NCBI RefSeq assembly: GCF_009800925.1
Contig: NZ_WOYF01000003.1
Coordinates: 124,001 to 188,000 of the forward strand
Direction of reading: 5' to 3'
Length of the DNA: 64,000 nt
Source: Budvicia diplopodorum
GTDB lineage: Bacteria; Pseudomonadota; Gammaproteobacteria; Enterobacterales; Enterobacteriaceae
In this document: in pieces, positions 30,812 to 39,245 of the stretch
How the letters are laid out: each line of letters starts with the position of its first letter
How positions within the stretch are numbered: position 1 is the first letter of the stretch
Program-made: the position numbers and the translations under genes
The notes under the pieces: model-generated
Databases searched by the model: none
Told to the model about the DNA's origin: nothing
What the model saw: only the letters and a program-made list of their open reading frames with translations

Positions 30812-31904
30812 AGTAGTTGACCGGATCGCCGTCTACTTCGGCATACGGATAGCCAAAGTTATTGATTGGCGCTTGCTCGGCATCCGGTGATAGATCAAAG
30901 TCTCGGCCGTAGTTGAAACCGACCCAGTTCATTTCCCAGTTACCAAACAGATAATCGTTAACCGCCTGAACGTTGGCGTCACTGTGCTCTTTCTTTTCGG
31001 TCAGGCGCATTTTTGTCACGTCTGCTGGATCGGCAGGTAACCAGCCATAGCCAGCCAGATAAAACTGAGCCCGGCAGTGTTGCCCGCCGCTGACGTTAGA
31101 TAGTCCCGCCGTATCGGCGCTGCCAAACGCGGTTCTAGAGTATTTGTCTAACTTGATCGATTTCCCTAAGCGTATGCCAAACATTTCACGGGCTGGAATA
31201 CCGACTGAACGGCAGAGCGCAACAAAGACTGAGTTAATGTCGGTACATTTCCCTCCCAGCTTGCCGCTTGCAAGAATAGTGGCAACGTCGCCGCTACCGC
31301 AGCCAATAACGCTATTATCGCGGAACATATTGGCGCTAACCCAGTTATAAATGAGGTGCGCCTTTTTTAACGGATCGGTTTCACTAGCAATTATTTTATC
31401 TGCGGTCTGCTTCACCAGACCGGTGGTTGGCATGTGGGTTGTCGCAAGCAGATACCGTTCTACATCGACCGGATAGCGAATTTTTTTCGGTGTTTTATAG
31501 GCTTTCAGATCACCGCTCTTTTCCGGTTCCCAATCCAGCGTTTCAATCACCATTTCTACGGTCATTTCCATTTTGCCTTTGGAATCAGGCCAGGTAGCAA
31601 ACAGCGTTTTAGCACCATAGCTGTTATCCGCCGTGATGTAGGCATCTTTATAGTTGCCGCGAAACGTTAACTTACGTAACTGCTGGAAATGGGTCTCTTC
31701 AGGCACCGGGATCCAAAGTTTAACTACGCCAGAAGAGCCTTCCGGGGCGGTGACATTATAACTCTGAACCAGCGTAAAACGGCGACGACCGTCGGTTGAG
31801 CACGTTTCCTGTGCGTGGGTGGTGGTGGTTGCGATAGCTGGCGTTATTAGACCAGCCGTCGACAGAATAGCCGCACTTTTAAGAAAGCTACGCCTTTTCA
31901 TCAT
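30768..31904 (-). CDS. Tat-exported transglutaminase-like (papain-fold) protein
   Basis: The 378-residue protein has a twin-arginine signal (MMKRRSFLKSAAIL, cut near THA-Q). Residues ~170-300 form a transglutaminase core. The predicted triad is Cys220 (GKCTDINSVF), His276 (GGQHCRAQFY) and Asp292 (WLPADPAD). Bacterial members are usually peptidases, amidases or cross-linkers; the substrate here is unknown. Three other cysteines (35, 202, 231) could suit metal or disulfide chemistry. The start at 31904 has AAGGA six bases upstream; a longer frame to 31934 has no ribosome-binding site. It heads an overlapping operon with MerT-like and MerP-like genes, a pairing I do not recognise from described systems. 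Confidence 0.8.
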   Translation of the reverse strand: MMKRRSFLKSAAILSTAGLITPAIATTTTHAQETCSTDGRRRFTLVQSYNVTAPEGSSGVVKLWIPVPEETHFQQLRKLTFRGNYKDAYITADNSYGAKTLFATWPDSKGKMEMTVEMVIETLDWEPEKSGDLKAYKTPKKIRYPVDVERYLLATTHMPTTGLVKQTADKIIASETDPLKKAHLIYNWVSANMFRDNSVIGCGSGDVATILASGKLGGKCTDINSVFVALCRSVGIPAREMFGIRLGKSIKLDKYSRTAFGSADTAGLSNVSGGQHCRAQFYLAGYGWLPADPADVTKMRLTEKKEHSDANVQAVNDYLFGNWEMNWVGFNYGRDFDLSPDAEQAPINNFGYPYAEVDGDPVNYYEPKVFVYDYQSQE

Positions 31905-32299
31905 TGAGATCCTTAATATTGGATGGAATGTCACTAATTCACGGATGTGGTCGCGAGCGTTACGCGGGAAAAGATTATCTGACTAATGTACGGAGGTATC
32001 AAGCATTATCACCGGTGTAATGAGGCCTATAAATAGCTGTGCGTTTGCCGTTCCGGCAACCATAATTAGACGTTTATCTACATAACTAGATGATTTATCC
32101 TATTGCTGGGGTAGGCTAAGGCAGTTGTATAATTTTCAGCGACAATGAAAATCATATATGTTGAGCGTGATAGGCGGGATGACCGTGTCATAAAAATAGC
32201 CAACTGTAGTTATTGTCTCTGGACGCTTATTCATTAGCGCGTTAGTCTGGTACCCATTATGTTAATCACTAGCATCTTACGGATTATTTACCCATAGCT
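31905..32299. other. intergenic region between divergent transglutaminase and yhaJ genes
   Basis: The 395-base divergent promoter region has no ORF. I see no clear operator. LysR-type regulators often bind such regions near their own gene, so YhaJ control of the neighbouring operon is possible but not shown. Confidence 0.4.
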
Positions 32300-33196
32300 A
32301 TGAATAAAGATAGAGCACTAACGCTTGAAGCGTTGAGAGTTATGGATGCCATCGATCGCCGCCGTAGCTTTGCTGCCGCTGCCGATGAGCTTGGCCGTGT
32401 TCCTTCGGCGCTCAGCTACACTATGCAAAAATTAGAAGAAGAGCTCGATGTGGTGCTTTTCGATCGCTCTGGTCACCGGACTAAATTTACCCCGGTCGGG
32501 CGCTTATTGTTGGATCGCGGGCGAGTATTACTGGAAGCGGCAGATAAGCTAACGTCGGATGCGGAAGCGCTGTCCCGCGGCTGGGAAACCCACATAACCG
32601 TGATTACCGAAGTTCTGGTACCGGCTTCCCGGCTGTTTCCGTTAGTTAACCGTTTGGCAGAAAAGTCCGATACTCAGATATCGATTATTACTGAAGTGCT
32701 TGCCGGAGCGTGGGAAAAGCTAGAGCAAGGGACCGCAGACATTGTTATTGGCCCGTCCGGTGCGTTCAGGCAGTCTTCCGAAATTAATTCCAGCCTGTTA
32801 TATAAAATTAGAAGTCTGTACGTTGCGGCACCTGACCACCCTATTCATCAGGAACAGAATCCTTTGGATGAGGCTACTCGCCTTAAATATCGCGGTATTG
32901 TGATTGCCGATACTGCACGCGAGCGCCCGATATTAACCGTGAAGGTGCTGGAAAAGCAGCGTCGGCTGACGGTAAGTTCAATGCAAGATAAACATCGGGC
33001 TTTGATTGCCGGGCTGGGGGTCGCTACGCTGCCTTCCGACCTGATTCAGGACGACCTTGCGGCGGGCCGCTTAAAAGTCATTGGTGACGATCCGGGGGCG
33101 GAAGTTGACATTATTATGGCCTGGCGGCGCGATCAGATCGGTAAAGCAAAAGCTTGGCTATTGCGGGAAATACCTAAATTACATATCGGGGCATAG
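32300..33196 (+). CDS. yhaJ: LysR-family transcriptional regulator YhaJ
   Basis: This 298-residue protein has an N-terminal winged helix-turn-helix (~6-65, LTLEALRVMDAIDRRRSFAA) and a LysR effector domain. It is collinear with E. coli YhaJ, including ALSYTMQKLEEELDV and the C-terminal AWLLREIPKLHIG. E. coli YhaJ responds to aromatic compounds such as dinitrotoluene and influences type III secretion in pathogens. The yqjG and pirin neighbours, linked to quinone and aromatic stress, match the E. coli block. Confidence 0.93.
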   Translation: MNKDRALTLEALRVMDAIDRRRSFAAAADELGRVPSALSYTMQKLEEELDVVLFDRSGHRTKFTPVGRLLLDRGRVLLEAADKLTSDAEALSRGWETHITVITEVLVPASRLFPLVNRLAEKSDTQISIITEVLAGAWEKLEQGTADIVIGPSGAFRQSSEINSSLLYKIRSLYVAAPDHPIHQEQNPLDEATRLKYRGIVIADTARERPILTVKVLEKQRRLTVSSMQDKHRALIAGLGVATLPSDLIQDDLAAGRLKVIGDDPGAEVDIIMAWRRDQIGKAKAWLLREIPKLHIGA

Positions 33197-33307
33197 CCCC
33201 CCGCCGTTAAAGCTATTACTTCCTATGCAGGCTGGAGCATATAGTAATAGGGCCTAACAATACCGACCTATCGCGAAGCCCTTCAGCTATTAACCGCGTT
33301 GAATCAA

Positions 33308-34162
33308 TTACGGGAACTGCCCGCTGTTGTAATCGTGAATCGCTTGCTGAATCTCTTCAATGGTGTTCATCACAAATGGCCCATACTGAACGACGGGTTC
33401 ATTCAGCGGTTTTCCTGCCAGTAGCATTGCTCGTCCGCCCAGAACATCGGCTTTCAGGTGAAGCATATTACCATCGGTAAGTACTGCGGTTTGGTCAAAC
33501 TGCAGGGTATGGTCGTCGACTTCAATTTCGCCTTCAAACAAAAACAGCAAGGCGTTCAGTCCGGCCGGAATTGGAATATGAATCTCCCCGTGCGGTGACA
33601 GGTCAATATCAGCAATTAACGGCTGAGTGACGTGAGCCTGAACTGGGCTAGAGTAAGTTTCGCCATCCATAGTCAGAGAACCGGCAATCAGCACTATCTG
33701 GCCGTTTTCCAGCAGTGAGATGTTTGGTAGCTCCTCAGCGGTAAAATTCTGATAGCTGGCTGGTTTCATTTTTTCTACTTTTGGCAGGTTTAGCCAGATT
33801 TGAAAGCCGCGCATTTGCCCATCAAGCTGTTGAGGCATTTCGGAGTGAATAATGCCTTTACCCGCAGTCATCCACTGAATGCCGCCGGTTTTTAATTCGC
33901 CCCGATGCCCGGCATTGTCTTCATGCAGCATGTTCCCTTCAAGCATATAGGTAATCGTTTCAAAGCCACGATGCGGATGGTCCGGGAACCCGGCGAGATA
34001 GTCTTCGGGGTTATCAGAGAAAAAAACGTCCATCATCAGGTACGGATCCATTCTCTGATCGTTAGTCTGGCCCAACGCCCGCTTTAGACTGACGCCTGCG
34101 CCGTCTTCAGTGGCCTGAGCGTGGAAGATTTGCTCGACGGTACGGTATTGTAGATTGCTCAT
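33308..34162 (-). CDS. pirin-family cupin protein
   Basis: This 284-residue bicupin has the pirin metal motif (FPDHPHRGFETITYMLEG with later HSE), giving the His-His-His-Glu metal site of the N-terminal cupin. It is followed by the pirin C-terminal domain. Some pirins are quercetinases or redox sensors. It is longer than E. coli YhaK (about 233 residues), so I do not assign that name despite the shared context. AGGA lies seven bases before the ATG at 34162. The upstream in-frame ATG at 34195 lies inside the yqjG coding end and lacks a site. Confidence 0.9.
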   Translation of the reverse strand: MSNLQYRTVEQIFHAQATEDGAGVSLKRALGQTNDQRMDPYLMMDVFFSDNPEDYLAGFPDHPHRGFETITYMLEGNMLHEDNAGHRGELKTGGIQWMTAGKGIIHSEMPQQLDGQMRGFQIWLNLPKVEKMKPASYQNFTAEELPNISLLENGQIVLIAGSLTMDGETYSSPVQAHVTQPLIADIDLSPHGEIHIPIPAGLNALLFLFEGEIEVDDHTLQFDQTAVLTDGNMLHLKADVLGGRAMLLAGKPLNEPVVQYGPFVMNTIEEIQQAIHDYNSGQFP

Positions 34163-34166
34163 ACGA

Positions 34167-35165
34167 TTATCCTTTCTGATTGGTGAAGCGGCCATGGCGA
34201 TCGTGAGGGGTATTCAGATCTTGCTCGGGTCCGATAGATATGATGCCCGTCGGATTGATCGTAGTATGACTGCAATAATAGTGATGTCGGATATGCGAGA
34301 GGTTTACCGTTTTTGCAACGCCGGGCAGTTGGTAAATATCTCTCAAAAACCCAGATAAGTTGGGGTAGTCGCTAATGCGCCGGTAGTCGCACTTAAAGTG
34401 GGTAACATACACCGGGTCGAAACGTACCAGAGTGGTCCATAGTCTGAGATCGGCTTCGCTTAACTGCTGGCCGGTTAGGTAGCGCTGGCGAGACAATATG
34501 GATTCTAGCTTATCCAATGCCTGAAAAACCTTGATGACCTCAGTTGAGTAGACTGCCTGACTGGTTGAAAAACCGGCTTTATAAACACCATTGTTAACAT
34601 CTTTATAGATCCAGCCGTTCAGGCTATCTATTTCTTCTCGTAATGCTTCAGGATAATAATCTGTCCCTTCCGCACCTAAATGGGCAAACGAGGTGTTAAA
34701 CATGCGAATGATTTCAGAGGACTCATTGCTGACAATGGTATTTTTTTGTTTATCCCACAGAACGGGAACGGTTACCCGGCCGCTGTAGCCCGGTATAGCC
34801 TTAAGATAAATTTGGTAGAGATAGTCTAGGCCGAAAAGCTCATCACCGGTTGTGGCTTCAAAGTTTGTGTCAAAAGTCCAGCCGTGTTCCAGCATTAAAG
34901 GGTGAACTACCGAGACCGAAATAACGTTTTCCAGCCCCTTCAGCTTACGCATGAGTAGCGTTCGGTGAGCCCAGGGGCAGGCCAGCGATACGTAAAGATG
35001 ATAGCGGTTGGGTTCAGCTTTGAATCCGGCATCACCGGTATTGCCTGCGCGGCCATCGGGGGTTATCCAGTGGCGAAACTGCGGTGATGTGCGTTGAAAG
35101 TGGCCGTTGCTCGATTTTGTGTCGTACCAAACGTTTTGCCAGATTCCGTTAACGAGTTGTCCCAT
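34167..35165 (-). CDS. yqjG: glutathionyl-hydroquinone reductase YqjG
   Basis: This 332-residue GST of the Xi class has its catalytic cysteine at Cys63 in SLACPWAHRT, the same position as E. coli YqjG. It reduces glutathionyl-hydroquinones to hydroquinones using GSH and so recycles quinones. A GGAGG site precedes the ATG. The pirin gene starts five bases after its stop codon, so the two are co-transcribed. Confidence 0.96.
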   Translation of the reverse strand: MGQLVNGIWQNVWYDTKSSNGHFQRTSPQFRHWITPDGRAGNTGDAGFKAEPNRYHLYVSLACPWAHRTLLMRKLKGLENVISVSVVHPLMLEHGWTFDTNFEATTGDELFGLDYLYQIYLKAIPGYSGRVTVPVLWDKQKNTIVSNESSEIIRMFNTSFAHLGAEGTDYYPEALREEIDSLNGWIYKDVNNGVYKAGFSTSQAVYSTEVIKVFQALDKLESILSRQRYLTGQQLSEADLRLWTTLVRFDPVYVTHFKCDYRRISDYPNLSGFLRDIYQLPGVAKTVNLSHIRHHYYCSHTTINPTGIISIGPEQDLNTPHDRHGRFTNQKG

Positions 35166-35319
35166 ATGTACCTCCGCCGATAGCCGAGTGGTTATATATC
35201 CCTCGTACTTGCAGGCGCATCAGCATTAGTTGCGAGCTCTTTTGAGTATAAAAGATATTGTACGGATTAGCCTGATGGGCCTTTCCATCTCTGTGGGTTC
35301 GACTGTTGAATGAAAATAT

Positions 35320-35347
35320 ACGGGCTGCGGTAAAACGCGCAGCCCGT
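35320..35347 (-). terminator. probable terminator downstream of yqjF
   Basis: Ten-base arms ACGGGCTGCG and CGCAGCCCGT lie 14 bases after the yqjF stop on the minus strand. They are followed by a weak T-rich tract (ATATTTTCATT). Confidence 0.6.
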
Positions 35348-35361
35348 TAGTTCAAACTAAA

Positions 35362-35757
35362 TTACCATTTCTTTTTTAGCAGGCCGTCGATACTCCACGC
35401 GCCCGGGCCAGTGACGGCTAACAGCAGATAACCACCGGCAATAGTCAGGTTCTTCATAAACATTAATTGGTTAACGCCTTCGGCAAAGTTAGTATGAAGA
35501 ATAAAGGCCGTTGCCAGCGTAAAGAATGCGGTAATCAGTGCGGTTGTACGGGTCAGTAGGCCAAACAGCACGGCCAAACCGCCGCCGAGCTCAAGTAAAA
35601 TAGTTAAAGGTAACAAGAATCCGGGAATGCCCATCGCCTGCATATACTGTTGTGTACCCGCATAGGCGTCGCCCAACTTACCGTAACCGGCCATAATGAA
35701 CAGGATTGGCATTAAAATACGAGCGACAAGTATGGCCAGAGAATTAAGGTTTTTCAT
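35362..35757 (-). CDS. yqjF: DoxX-family membrane protein YqjF
   Basis: The 131-residue protein has four predicted membrane helices and DoxX features (ILMPILFIMAGYGKL, LELGGGLAVLFGL). E. coli YqjF is induced by nitroaromatics under YhaJ control. It lies between yqjG and yqjK, as in E. coli, but with its own terminator and a 285-base upstream gap. Confidence 0.92.
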   Translation of the reverse strand: MKNLNSLAILVARILMPILFIMAGYGKLGDAYAGTQQYMQAMGIPGFLLPLTILLELGGGLAVLFGLLTRTTALITAFFTLATAFILHTNFAEGVNQLMFMKNLTIAGGYLLLAVTGPGAWSIDGLLKKKW

Positions 35758-36042
35758 TTTTACTCTAGAACTCCATCAGAATTGTTTAATGTGTTTGCCC
35801 AGATAACCTGTGCAAGCCTTGTTTGGTTAAGATGGCGTAATCGTAATTTAACGGTGAACGATATGTTAGCTAGAAGAATTGCATAATTAATTCAAAAAAA
35901 TTGATGTTAAGTTTTGAGTGTAACTTAATGATATTAAATATATTTTATATTGGCGATGTAAAGGTGGATCTTAATGGACTCAGATGGCAGCAGTTTTATT
36001 GTTGATATACAGGGGAGGGCTGGAAAGCGGTGGCGGAAATGG

Positions 36043-36330
36043 TTATTTGGCGTTGAGGCTATTTCTGACTAAGCGCAGGGTACCCCATATGCCCAGTGCT
36101 CGTCGGCCCCAAAGCATCAGTTTACGCGGGTGACGTAATACATAAATTGCTATAACTCCGGCACCTGCAGCCGTGATCTTCGGGTATTTCATCAAGGTCA
36201 GGCAGCCGTTATCAAACGTCGACGTATATTCAATAAATGCCTGACGATTGACCGCTAATTCAGATCGCTGCCGCGCTATTTTATGCAGTAACAGCGCTTT
36301 TTTTAGCTCCCGGCTCTGCTGTTTACTCAT
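36043..36330 (-). CDS. yqjK: YqjK family protein
   Basis: This 95-residue basic protein has a charged N-terminus (KQQSRELKKALLLHKIARQR) and one possible membrane segment near residues 53-66. It matches YqjK by length, composition and position. Its ATG overlaps the yqjE stop (ATGA). Function is unknown. It is probably part of the yqjDEK stationary-phase membrane operon. Confidence 0.88.
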   Translation of the reverse strand: MSKQQSRELKKALLLHKIARQRSELAVNRQAFIEYTSTFDNGCLTLMKYPKITAAGAGVIAIYVLRHPRKLMLWGRRALGIWGTLRLVRNSLNAK

Positions 36331-36722
36331 TTTCTGTTCCTCAGTAATGAGCTATCCAGCTTTAGCTGATTGCGAGTCTCTTTCAAAAATGTTGACTGAC
36401 GGGCTTTGCTTATGGCCCATAGGCCGCTGGCCAGAGATAGAACAAACAAAATGCCGGTAAGAATTGACAGTGCCATGAGCCGATATGCGGGATCGATAGC
36501 AAAGCAGATAAGAATGAACAGCCCCATGAGGAAAAAACCGGCGAATAACAACGTCAGGCCGATGACGATTAGCAGCTGGGTCAGATGGGCCTTTTGTTCT
36601 TCTAGTTCAACGCAAAGCAGTTCAATACGGGTTTCAACCATGCCTAACAGCAGGGCGAGTATGCGTTGGATAGTGCTCAGGGCTCCTTTAGCAGGGCCCT
36701 GAGGGTGCGAGTTATCCAACAT
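36327..36722 (-). CDS. yqjE: phage holin family / YqjE membrane protein
   Basis: The 131-residue protein has two membrane helices (~45-70 and ~80-105) joined by a short loop, as in the YqjE (DUF1469, holin-superfamily III) group. The ATG at 36722 is two bases after the yqjD stop and gives the E. coli length (134). A longer frame back to 36791 overlaps yqjD and has no support. Confidence 0.9.
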   Translation of the reverse strand: MLDNSHPQGPAKGALSTIQRILALLLGMVETRIELLCVELEEQKAHLTQLLIVIGLTLLFAGFFLMGLFILICFAIDPAYRLMALSILTGILFVLSLASGLWAISKARQSTFLKETRNQLKLDSSLLRNRK

Positions 36723-36724
36723 GC

Positions 36725-37036
36725 TTAACGACGGGTTAACAGAACGCCGAGCACCACACCTACTGCTGCTCCGATGCCAACGCCTGCCCACGGTTTTTCA
36801 TGAACGTAATTGTCAGCTCGACCGGCAATTTCTTTAGTTTGGTCAACAATTTTTCCACTGGTATCGCTTAAGCGGGCGCGGGTGTCTTTTAACATACTTT
36901 CAGCTTTAGAACGGAGTTTATCGAGTTCAGCTTTAGGTTTGTCTGCGGATGAACTGAGGACCTCTTCTAACGTGTTAGCCAGCGTTTCCAGCTCGCTACG
37001 CAATTGGTCTGAAGTGCTTTCTTTTTGCTGTGCCAT
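36725..37036 (-). CDS. yqjD: YqjD: DUF883 membrane-anchored ribosome-binding protein
   Basis: This 103-residue protein has an amphipathic helical N-terminal part (coiled-coil-like, ~5-80) and a C-terminal glycine-rich membrane helix (WAGVGIGAAVGVVLGVLL) ending in RR. Members YqjD, ElaB and YgaM tether ribosomes to the inner membrane in stationary phase. AAGGG lies upstream. It is first gene of yqjD-yqjE-yqjK. Confidence 0.93.
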   Translation of the reverse strand: MAQQKESTSDQLRSELETLANTLEEVLSSSADKPKAELDKLRSKAESMLKDTRARLSDTSGKIVDQTKEIAGRADNYVHEKPWAGVGIGAAVGVVLGVLLTRR

Positions 37037-37302
37037 ATGGATATACCCTTAACGTTAGTGAAATGTACTATTAAACATAGTCCATAATCAGAGGTTGTTA
37101 AAGGAGAAATTGTGTAATTAGCCTGACCGGTAGGAAAAGAAGTCAACGGCAGGGCGTGATAATATCTTTTTGTATCAGTTAATTACGGCTGGTGAGTGTT
37201 TCGAAGGATTTGTTTACGGGCCAGTGCTAGCGCTGCTATGGCCCGGGTGGCACATTTACTTTTGGTTTAAGCGTTTTGGCTATTATAAATCTGCGTTATG
37301 CG

Positions 37303-37968
37303 CTACTTTTTGCCATGCGAGTGTTTTTTGCGCCAGATGACAATAATTGAGCCGATCAGGCCTACAACCAGTAAAACGACGGGTAATAGCACCAAGCATT
37401 TCATCAGTTGATCTTCATATAAATCAAACAGCTTGGTTTTTCCTAATCCGTAGCCTAAGCCGGTAAGAATCAGTACCCACAGGAATCCACTCATCCAGTT
37501 GAATAACTGGAACCGGCGCGGGCTTAGGCCTGATATACCTGCCAGCGTAGGCAAAAGAGTACGGACAAACGCCAGAAAACGACCGACAAACAGTGCGGCA
37601 AGGCCGTGTTTATGGAAAAGATTATGGGCGCGTTGGTGATAGTGTGGAGGAATATGGGACAGCCAGTTTTGTACTATTTTAGTATTGCCGACCCAGAGGC
37701 CCTGAAGGAAACCAAGCCAGCTGCCTAGGCTTGCACCGGTGGTAAGAATCACAATCACTAATGGGTAATTAATCGCGTCTTTGGCAACCAGAACGCCCAC
37801 CAGAAGCAAAAGGCTATCGCCGGGTAAGAATGCCGCAGGTAATACGCCATTCTCTAATAATAAGATAACAAAAAGTATGCCGTAGAGGGTCCATGTCAAT
37901 GATGGATTAGTGAGCATTGCTATGTCGTGATGCCAAAGTGCTTGCCAGAGCGTTTGTATTACATCCAT
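37303..37968 (-). CDS. yqjA: DedA-family membrane protein YqjA
   Basis: This 221-residue protein has the DedA signature (LPAAFLPGDSLLLLVGVL, GRFLAFVRTLLPTLAGISG) with the essential acidic and arginine residues. YqjA and YghB support envelope homeostasis and alkaline/osmotic tolerance in E. coli and belong to the family implicated in undecaprenyl-phosphate or lipid scrambling. AGGA precedes the ATG. In E. coli mzrA and yqjC follow; here only 266 empty bases separate it from yqjD. Confidence 0.94.
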   Translation of the reverse strand: MDVIQTLWQALWHHDIAMLTNPSLTWTLYGILFVILLLENGVLPAAFLPGDSLLLLVGVLVAKDAINYPLVIVILTTGASLGSWLGFLQGLWVGNTKIVQNWLSHIPPHYHQRAHNLFHKHGLAALFVGRFLAFVRTLLPTLAGISGLSPRRFQLFNWMSGFLWVLILTGLGYGLGKTKLFDLYEDQLMKCLVLLPVVLLVVGLIGSIIVIWRKKHSHGKK

Positions 37969-38426
37969 TTGTTATTCCTAAATCGCTATAACCGGAACGG
38001 GTTCCCGAGGGGCTATAAGCTATAAACTGTTGCTAGAGATTGATCTTGCTAAAGTAAGGCTTGGTATCTGGCATTGGTCATAACCTGAACATCCACAGAC
38101 TTCTTTCAACGTTAAGTAATCTAGAGCTGAATGGGTAAACCATTACGGTAATTGGTACCCTTATGTATAACTTGGGTGAAAATAACACTATCTGATTGAT
38201 AAAATTTATACATTTTTGCGCTCTCACTTTTTTAGTGTGCTTTATTCGTCAACGGGAGAGCAAAACCTGATGCGCACTGTACCAAAGTTCATCTGACTGA
38301 AACAGGGGGAAAAAACCGTTTCAGGCCGATTATGCGGTTCTTTTAACATCTTTACAGAAATAGAGAATGTCAGGATATCATGGGTTCATCAATGGATTTT
38401 TTATAAAAACCAAACAAGTCATCTAG
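37969..38426. other. intergenic region between yqjA and crcB
   Basis: 458 bases without an ORF. A short inverted repeat (CTGAAAC at 38297-38303, GTTTCAG at 38318-38324) is the only structure noted. It lies upstream of yqjA (minus) and downstream of crcB (minus), so it holds the yqjA promoter. Confidence 0.4.
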
Positions 38427-38813
38427 TTATTGAGTTTTTATCAGCAATAGATAGCCAATAGACACCGCGGCTAAACAGAGTACTACGTTGAGCATGATAT
38501 TTAAGCCAGCTTTTAGCCATTCGCCCTGAGTAAACAGCAGCATAGTATCAAAGGAGAAGGTTGAGAAGGTGGTGAGTGCGCCGAGAAAACCTATGCCAAT
38601 CAGTGGTTTCCAAGTTGGAGAAATTAGCGTTCCGTTTGTCAGGGCAGACATCAGCAACCCCATAATTAGCGAGCCGACAACGTTAACCGCTAAGGTAGCA
38701 TAGGGGAAATTGGTGCCAAACCAGACCGAAAACCAGTTAGTTATCTGAAAACGGCTAACAGCCCCGACTGCACCACCGAACGCAACAATTATTAACGTTA
38801 TGCTATAGCTCAT
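38427..38813 (-). CDS. crcB: fluoride ion channel CrcB (Fluc)
   Basis: This 128-residue protein has four membrane helices with the Fluc signatures GGAVGAVSRF, NVVGSLIMG and GFLGALTTFSTFSFDT, which line the double pore and Na+ site of the dual-topology dimer. It lowers cytoplasmic fluoride. The leader just upstream weakly resembles part of the fluoride riboswitch (38823-38876), listed as a finding. Confidence 0.95.
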   Translation of the reverse strand: MSYSITLIIVAFGGAVGAVSRFQITNWFSVWFGTNFPYATLAVNVVGSLIMGLLMSALTNGTLISPTWKPLIGIGFLGALTTFSTFSFDTMLLFTQGEWLKAGLNIMLNVVLCLAAVSIGYLLLIKTQ

Positions 38814-39245
38814 TATTTTTTCTCATATCAACGCGATTTTTAACCGGAAGGTAACGATGGAACGCTATCACCGGTGGTTAAGTATAGCGTGTGGAAAATC
38901 TGAGGAACAACTGAAGTTTGTCATGGTAAGCCAGCTTTATTCGCGGCTACGGGGTTGGAATTAAGACGTTCTGTTTAATCAACCGACCGATATCTTCTTT
39001 TTATGGATGTTAAGGCATTATCGACTATGCCATCTTGTTCTCCTAAACGTGCTGGAGGCGGTTTTATCCATTCAGGAGAATAACGGTCGGTGCGTATTTG
39101 GCGCGATATGCTCTATGATTTATTCTGCTTTTTATCGAAAGTTACAATAATCGAATTATGCTGCTATCAATATAGAATACCGGCTGTAGACGACGGTCAT
39201 AATTCCTGTAAGACTGAAACAACTTTTTATTCAGGATGAATAAGT
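38814..39245. other. divergent intergenic region crcB / DUF2339 gene
   Basis: 432 bases without an ORF. The crcB-proximal part (38823-38876, minus strand) has some resemblance to a fluoride riboswitch but lacks clear P1 pairing. The rest has no recognisable motif. Confidence 0.4.
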
